A DNA stretch of 64,000 bases from Bacillota bacterium (GTDB taxonomy: Bacteria > Bacillota > Limnochordia > Darwinibacteriales > Darwinibacteriaceae): NCBI GenBank assembly GCA_012837385.1, contig DURH01000059.1:1-64000 (forward strand), given 5' to 3'. A model generated the notes under the pieces. It was not told the DNA's origin. It was given only the letters and a program-made list of their open reading frames with translations, and did not search any database. Made by a program: the position numbers and the translations under genes. Positions 60,851 through 64,000 of the stretch are shown in pieces. Position 1 is the first letter of the stretch; each line of letters starts with the position of its first letter.

Positions 60851-62029
60851 TTAGTCAAATTTAACCCAGACGGATCCCTTCTTGGAGCTCTCCACACATC
60901 TGTGGATGAATTTCACTCCTTGCAGTCCCGCCTTGACATCGGGGAAGTCCAAATCTTCTTCTGTCAGTTCCAGCCCCTGCTGCAGTTTGAGGATGGCACT
61001 TGTGAACTTGAGATAAGTATTGGCAAAACTCTCATAGAGGCCTTCGGGATGGCCAGAAGGAATCCGAGACATCTGAGCAGCTTCGGGGTAGAAATATCCG
61101 TTGCCCCTGGAGAGCAGCTGCGGTGGTTCCCCTGCCTTAACTACCTTGAGATAGTTGGATGCCTCTTGATACCACTCAATTGTACCCTTGGTTCCAAAGA
61201 TGCGGACTGCCAAAGCATTATCGTACCCAATGGCTACTTGGGAGCACCAGTAGTTGCCAACCGCGCCATTCTTGTACTTCAGTAGGATATGGGCATTGGT
61301 GTCCAGGGGCCGTCCTTCTCCGCCGAAGTTGTCCAAACGGGCGCAGATCTCGTCGATCTCCAGGCCCGTAATATAAGAGATAGTGTTTTCGATATGGCTG
61401 CCGATATCACCCACACAGTTGGAGATACCAGCCTGCTTGGGATCGGTACGCCAGGCTGCCTGCTTGTTTCCTTCCTTCTCCAGTTCCGTGGCCAGCCAGC
61501 CTTGGGGATACTCGGCCATGATCACTTGAATCTCACCAATATCGCCATTCTTCACCATCATCTGTGCCTGCTTTACAGTTGGACATTGGGAATAGGCGTA
61601 GGTTACGCAGAAAAGCAGCCCCTTCTCTTCAGCGATCCGAACCAGTTCTTCAGCTTCTTCCACTTCAAAGGTGAGTGGCTTGTCGCAAGCGACGTGGATT
61701 CCTTGAAGGAGGAAGGCTTTGGCTGCAGCGTAGTGGGCGTAGTTGGGAGTGGCGATAATCACGAAATCAATGCCGTCTTCCCTGGCGCCCTCTTTCTCCG
61801 CCATTTCGTCAAAATCACGATACAGGCGTTCAGGGTCCAGACCCAGTTTTTCACCTGTGGCCAGCGTACGCTCGTACTTAGACGAAAAACACCCCGCGAC
61901 TAGCTCTGCTTGGCCGTCGAAGAGCGCCGCCTTCCGGTGCACATCGGCGATAAATGAGCCCGACGCACCGCCAACCATTCCGAAACGGAGCACACCACTT
62001 CTCGCTTTACCTTCTTTTCCTTCGATCAT
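60851..62029 (-). CDS. Gfo/Idh/MocA-family NAD(P)-dependent oxidoreductase
   Basis: About 392 residues with a Rossmann motif FGMVGGASGSFIADVHRKA and the family lysine motif ACDKPLTFEVEEAEEL, followed by GDIGSHIENTISYITGLE. Likely oxidises a sugar or inositol at a ring or chain hydroxyl. ATG 62029 follows GGAGGTG; upstream in-frame codons lack a site. Divergent from a ribose-type importer, so both sides may serve the same carbon source. Confidence 0.9.
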   Translation of the reverse strand: MIEGKEGKARSGVLRFGMVGGASGSFIADVHRKAALFDGQAELVAGCFSSKYERTLATGEKLGLDPERLYRDFDEMAEKEGAREDGIDFVIIATPNYAHYAAAKAFLLQGIHVACDKPLTFEVEEAEELVRIAEEKGLLFCVTYAYSQCPTVKQAQMMVKNGDIGEIQVIMAEYPQGWLATELEKEGNKQAAWRTDPKQAGISNCVGDIGSHIENTISYITGLEIDEICARLDNFGGEGRPLDTNAHILLKYKNGAVGNYWCSQVAIGYDNALAVRIFGTKGTIEWYQEASNYLKVVKAGEPPQLLSRGNGYFYPEAAQMSRIPSGHPEGLYESFANTYLKFTSAILKLQQGLELTEEDLDFPDVKAGLQGVKFIHRCVESSKKGSVWVKFD

Positions 62030-62225
62030 AACTGCACCTCCGTACCGATAATATGTCGTATCATTATTAGTCAAATCGTACAGAAAACCCTTCTAAGTGA
62101 TGATTTATTGTTGAACAAACCAGCGCAAATGGGTAAAAAGTAAACGAAAGGAGGAAAAAGCGGTTTTTACTCGAACAATGAATGTAAAATGTTGATATAA
62201 ATGATATTTAGGATGGGATGCCGCA

Positions 62226-63755
62226 ATGACAGAGCTTGCACTGCAGACCAAGAAGATCTGCAAATCGTACGGTACGGTACCCGTGCTTTTCGATGTGGAC
62301 TTTGATCTGAGGAAGGGCGAAATCCATGCCTTGATCGGGGAAAATGGCGCAGGCAAGTCCACTCTCGTCAAGATCCTGGCTGGCTATCATCAGCAGACCT
62401 CTGGCCAGTTGTTGAGAAAGGGCCAACCTGTCACCTATCAGAGCATTGGGGCCGCGGAAGCGGACGGGATTGTCATGATCCACCAGGAGTTCAACTTGGC
62501 CAATGATCTGACAGTGGAGGAGAACATCTTCCTCGGTAAAGAAGTGCTCAAAGGCCGGCTGCTGGATAAGGCAGCGATGCGGGAGCGCAGCGCCGACATT
62601 TTGCAGAAGCTGGGCACCAAGATCAATCCCCGCACGAGAGTGAAGGATCTCAGTGTATCAGATAAACAGATGGTGGAGATCGCCAAGGCCCTGGCTTTCA
62701 ACTCAGAAGTGCTGATTATGGACGAACCCACCGCGGTGCTCACCTCTGGCGAGGTAGAGGTGCTGTTTAGGATTATCAGAGGCCTGCGGGATCACGGCGT
62801 TTCCATTGTGTACATCTCCCACAAGCTGGACGAAATCAAGGAGATCGCAGACCGGGTAACGGTGCTCCGTGATGGCTATTGGATTGCCACGGAGAACGTG
62901 AGCGATGTATCCGAAGACGATATGGCCCGCCTGATGGTGGGACGTGAACTGAGCGCGCTCTTCCCGCCCAAAGACGGACCGCCCAAGGCGAGAGCGCCAG
63001 TCTTAGAAGTGAGAAATGTTTCCTGCCCGAAATATGTGAGCGGTGCCAGCTTTACCCTCCATGAAGGAGAGGTGCTGGGCTTTGCCGGCTTGATTGGCGC
63101 TGGCCGCACCGAGTTGATGGAATGCGTTGTGGGTTTGAGGCGCCGCACCGCGGGAAGTGTAGTGTACCGCGGCAAGCCCCTCTCGGCACGTTCCTATGCT
63201 GAAACTATCCAAAACAATATTGTGTACCTCAGTGAAGACCGCAAAGGGAAAGGGCTCTTTACCTCCATGCGCCTGGCCCCGAATGTCACCATTTTATCCC
63301 TGAAAGATCACCTCACCAAGTTAGGCCTCCTCGACTCCAAACGGGAAGATGCAACTTTAGATCAGACAATCGAAGAGTTCGAAGTGCGTGCGCCATCATC
63401 CCGGGCACTGCTGAGCCAGTTAAGCGGAGGCAACCAGCAGAAAATTGCCTTAGGGAAGATGATGCAGGTGGAACCGGACATCGTCATCCTTGATGAGCCG
63501 ACGCGGGGAATTGACGTAGGCACCAAGCAGCAGGTCTACTACTTCGTTCGCCAGCTGGTAGAACAGGGGAAATCCTGCATCCTCATTTCCTCGGAACTAG
63601 GGGAAATCATCGGCCTCAGTGATCGAGTGATTGTGATGCGCAGCGGGGTAATCATGGGTGAGCTGACTGGTGATGACATTAATGAAGAGGAAATCATGTT
63701 ATATGCTACCGGATTAAAAGGAGGAGTCGTGGATGAACCAGCTTACCACAACTAG
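62226..63755 (+). CDS. CUT2 sugar ABC importer, double-domain ATPase (RbsA/XylG type)
   Basis: 509 residues with two ABC domains: first Walker A GENGAGKSTLVKIL, first-domain signature LSVSDKQMVEIAKAL and DEPTAVLTSGE; second signature SGGNQQKIALGKMM and DEPTRGIDVGTK. ATG 62226 lies behind AGGATGGG. It overlaps the next permease gene by 23 bases. The divergent oxidoreductase and isomerase suggest a polyol, inositol or rare sugar as the cargo rather than ribose, but this is inference. Confidence 0.93.
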   Translation: MTELALQTKKICKSYGTVPVLFDVDFDLRKGEIHALIGENGAGKSTLVKILAGYHQQTSGQLLRKGQPVTYQSIGAAEADGIVMIHQEFNLANDLTVEENIFLGKEVLKGRLLDKAAMRERSADILQKLGTKINPRTRVKDLSVSDKQMVEIAKALAFNSEVLIMDEPTAVLTSGEVEVLFRIIRGLRDHGVSIVYISHKLDEIKEIADRVTVLRDGYWIATENVSDVSEDDMARLMVGRELSALFPPKDGPPKARAPVLEVRNVSCPKYVSGASFTLHEGEVLGFAGLIGAGRTELMECVVGLRRRTAGSVVYRGKPLSARSYAETIQNNIVYLSEDRKGKGLFTSMRLAPNVTILSLKDHLTKLGLLDSKREDATLDQTIEEFEVRAPSSRALLSQLSGGNQQKIALGKMMQVEPDIVILDEPTRGIDVGTKQQVYYFVRQLVEQGKSCILISSELGEIIGLSDRVIVMRSGVIMGELTGDDINEEEIMLYATGLKGGVVDEPAYHN

Positions 63756-64000
63756 GCAGGCCAAGCTTAAGGAGCTGAGGAGCCGGATGTCCTGGCAGGA
63801 TGTGGGCCCCTTTGCGGCAGTGATCGCACTGATGATTTTGGGGACCACCATCAATCCCACCTTCCTGTCCGCTGCCAACCTAACCAATGTGTTTACCCGC
63901 AGTGCTTTTACAGGGATTATCGCCATTGGGGCCACGTTCATTATCGGTACAGGCAGTATTGACCTGTCCGTAGGATCCATGGCAGCCTTTAACTCGGGTA
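63733..64000 (+). CDS. CUT2 sugar ABC importer permease (RbsC type), cut by window edge
   Basis: Only about 89 residues are visible; the gene continues to the right. The beginning MNQLTTTRQAKLKELRSR, a first membrane segment (AAVIALMILGTT) and the conserved FTGIIAIGATFIIGTGSIDLSVGS mark a CUT2 permease. ATG 63733 lies in the 3' end of the ATPase gene behind GAGGAG. A binding protein should follow outside the window. Confidence 0.9.
   Translation, partial: MNQLTTTRQAKLKELRSRMSWQDVGPFAAVIALMILGTTINPTFLSAANLTNVFTRSAFTGIIAIGATFIIGTGSIDLSVGSMAAFNSG

Overview
The window reads like a chromosomal segment of a Gram-positive (Bacillota-type), probably anaerobic, sugar-fermenting bacterium. The signs are a T-box leader ahead of leuS, frequent TTG and GTG starts behind strong AGGAGG sites, DUF1540, DUF134 and DUF5320 proteins, a selenoprotein SelD, sugar importers without their own ATPases, and LacI and RpiR regulators. 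No rRNA, tRNA, phage, IS or CRISPR element was seen. The lineage is inference; no marker gene fixes it.

Layout. 1-4332: end of a LacI-type regulator, a two-subunit transketolase, a 3-hydroxyisobutyrate-dehydrogenase-like enzyme and a TIM-barrel isomerase. 4409-12243: tldD/tldE, a UPF0173 hydrolase, a membrane acyltransferase, a secreted protein joining a VanX-type dipeptidase to a nucleoside-deaminase domain, alkaline phosphatase and a DUF1540 protein. 12446-15600: a CUT1 sugar importer without ATPase. 15703-22187: nitroreductase, dps with an operator-like palindrome over its promoter, a PfkB kinase, an amidase lipoprotein, a macro-domain protein paired with a VWA protein, DUF134/DUF5320 and a creatininase-family protein. 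22380-26018: a maltose-type importer (malE, malF, malG), again without ATPase. 26106-29936: a lipoprotein, a MATE exporter and a gamma-glutamyltransferase.

30001-33010 is a compact selenium locus: cysteine desulfurase, DUF3343, selD with an in-frame UGA read as selenocysteine, and yedF. 33027-40559: a TIM-barrel protein, an AAC(3)-fold acetyltransferase, an HD phosphohydrolase, leuS with its T-box, a beta-lactamase-fold hydrolase and an RpiR regulator. 40858-48136: a family-5 (Dpp/Opp) importer followed by an N-acetylneuraminate-lyase-family gene and nanE, which suggests uptake of sialic acid or a related amino sugar. Its binding protein is circularly permuted: the usual C-terminal half comes first.

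48288-57988 is a xylose regulon: two identical 18-bp operators, an M24-fold protein lacking metal ligands, xylF, xylG, xylH, a LacI-type regulator, xylA and xylB. Xylulose 5-phosphate from it would feed the transketolase at the left end. 58121-64000: an NTF2-like protein, an alpha/beta hydrolase, then a TIM-barrel isomerase and a Gfo/Idh/MocA oxidoreductase divergent from a ribose-type importer that runs off the right edge.

The strongest leads are the permuted binding protein, the exported dipeptidase-deaminase fusion, the heptanucleotide arrays placed between stop codon and terminator of leuS and xylB, and the metal-ligand-less M24 protein heading the xylose operon.
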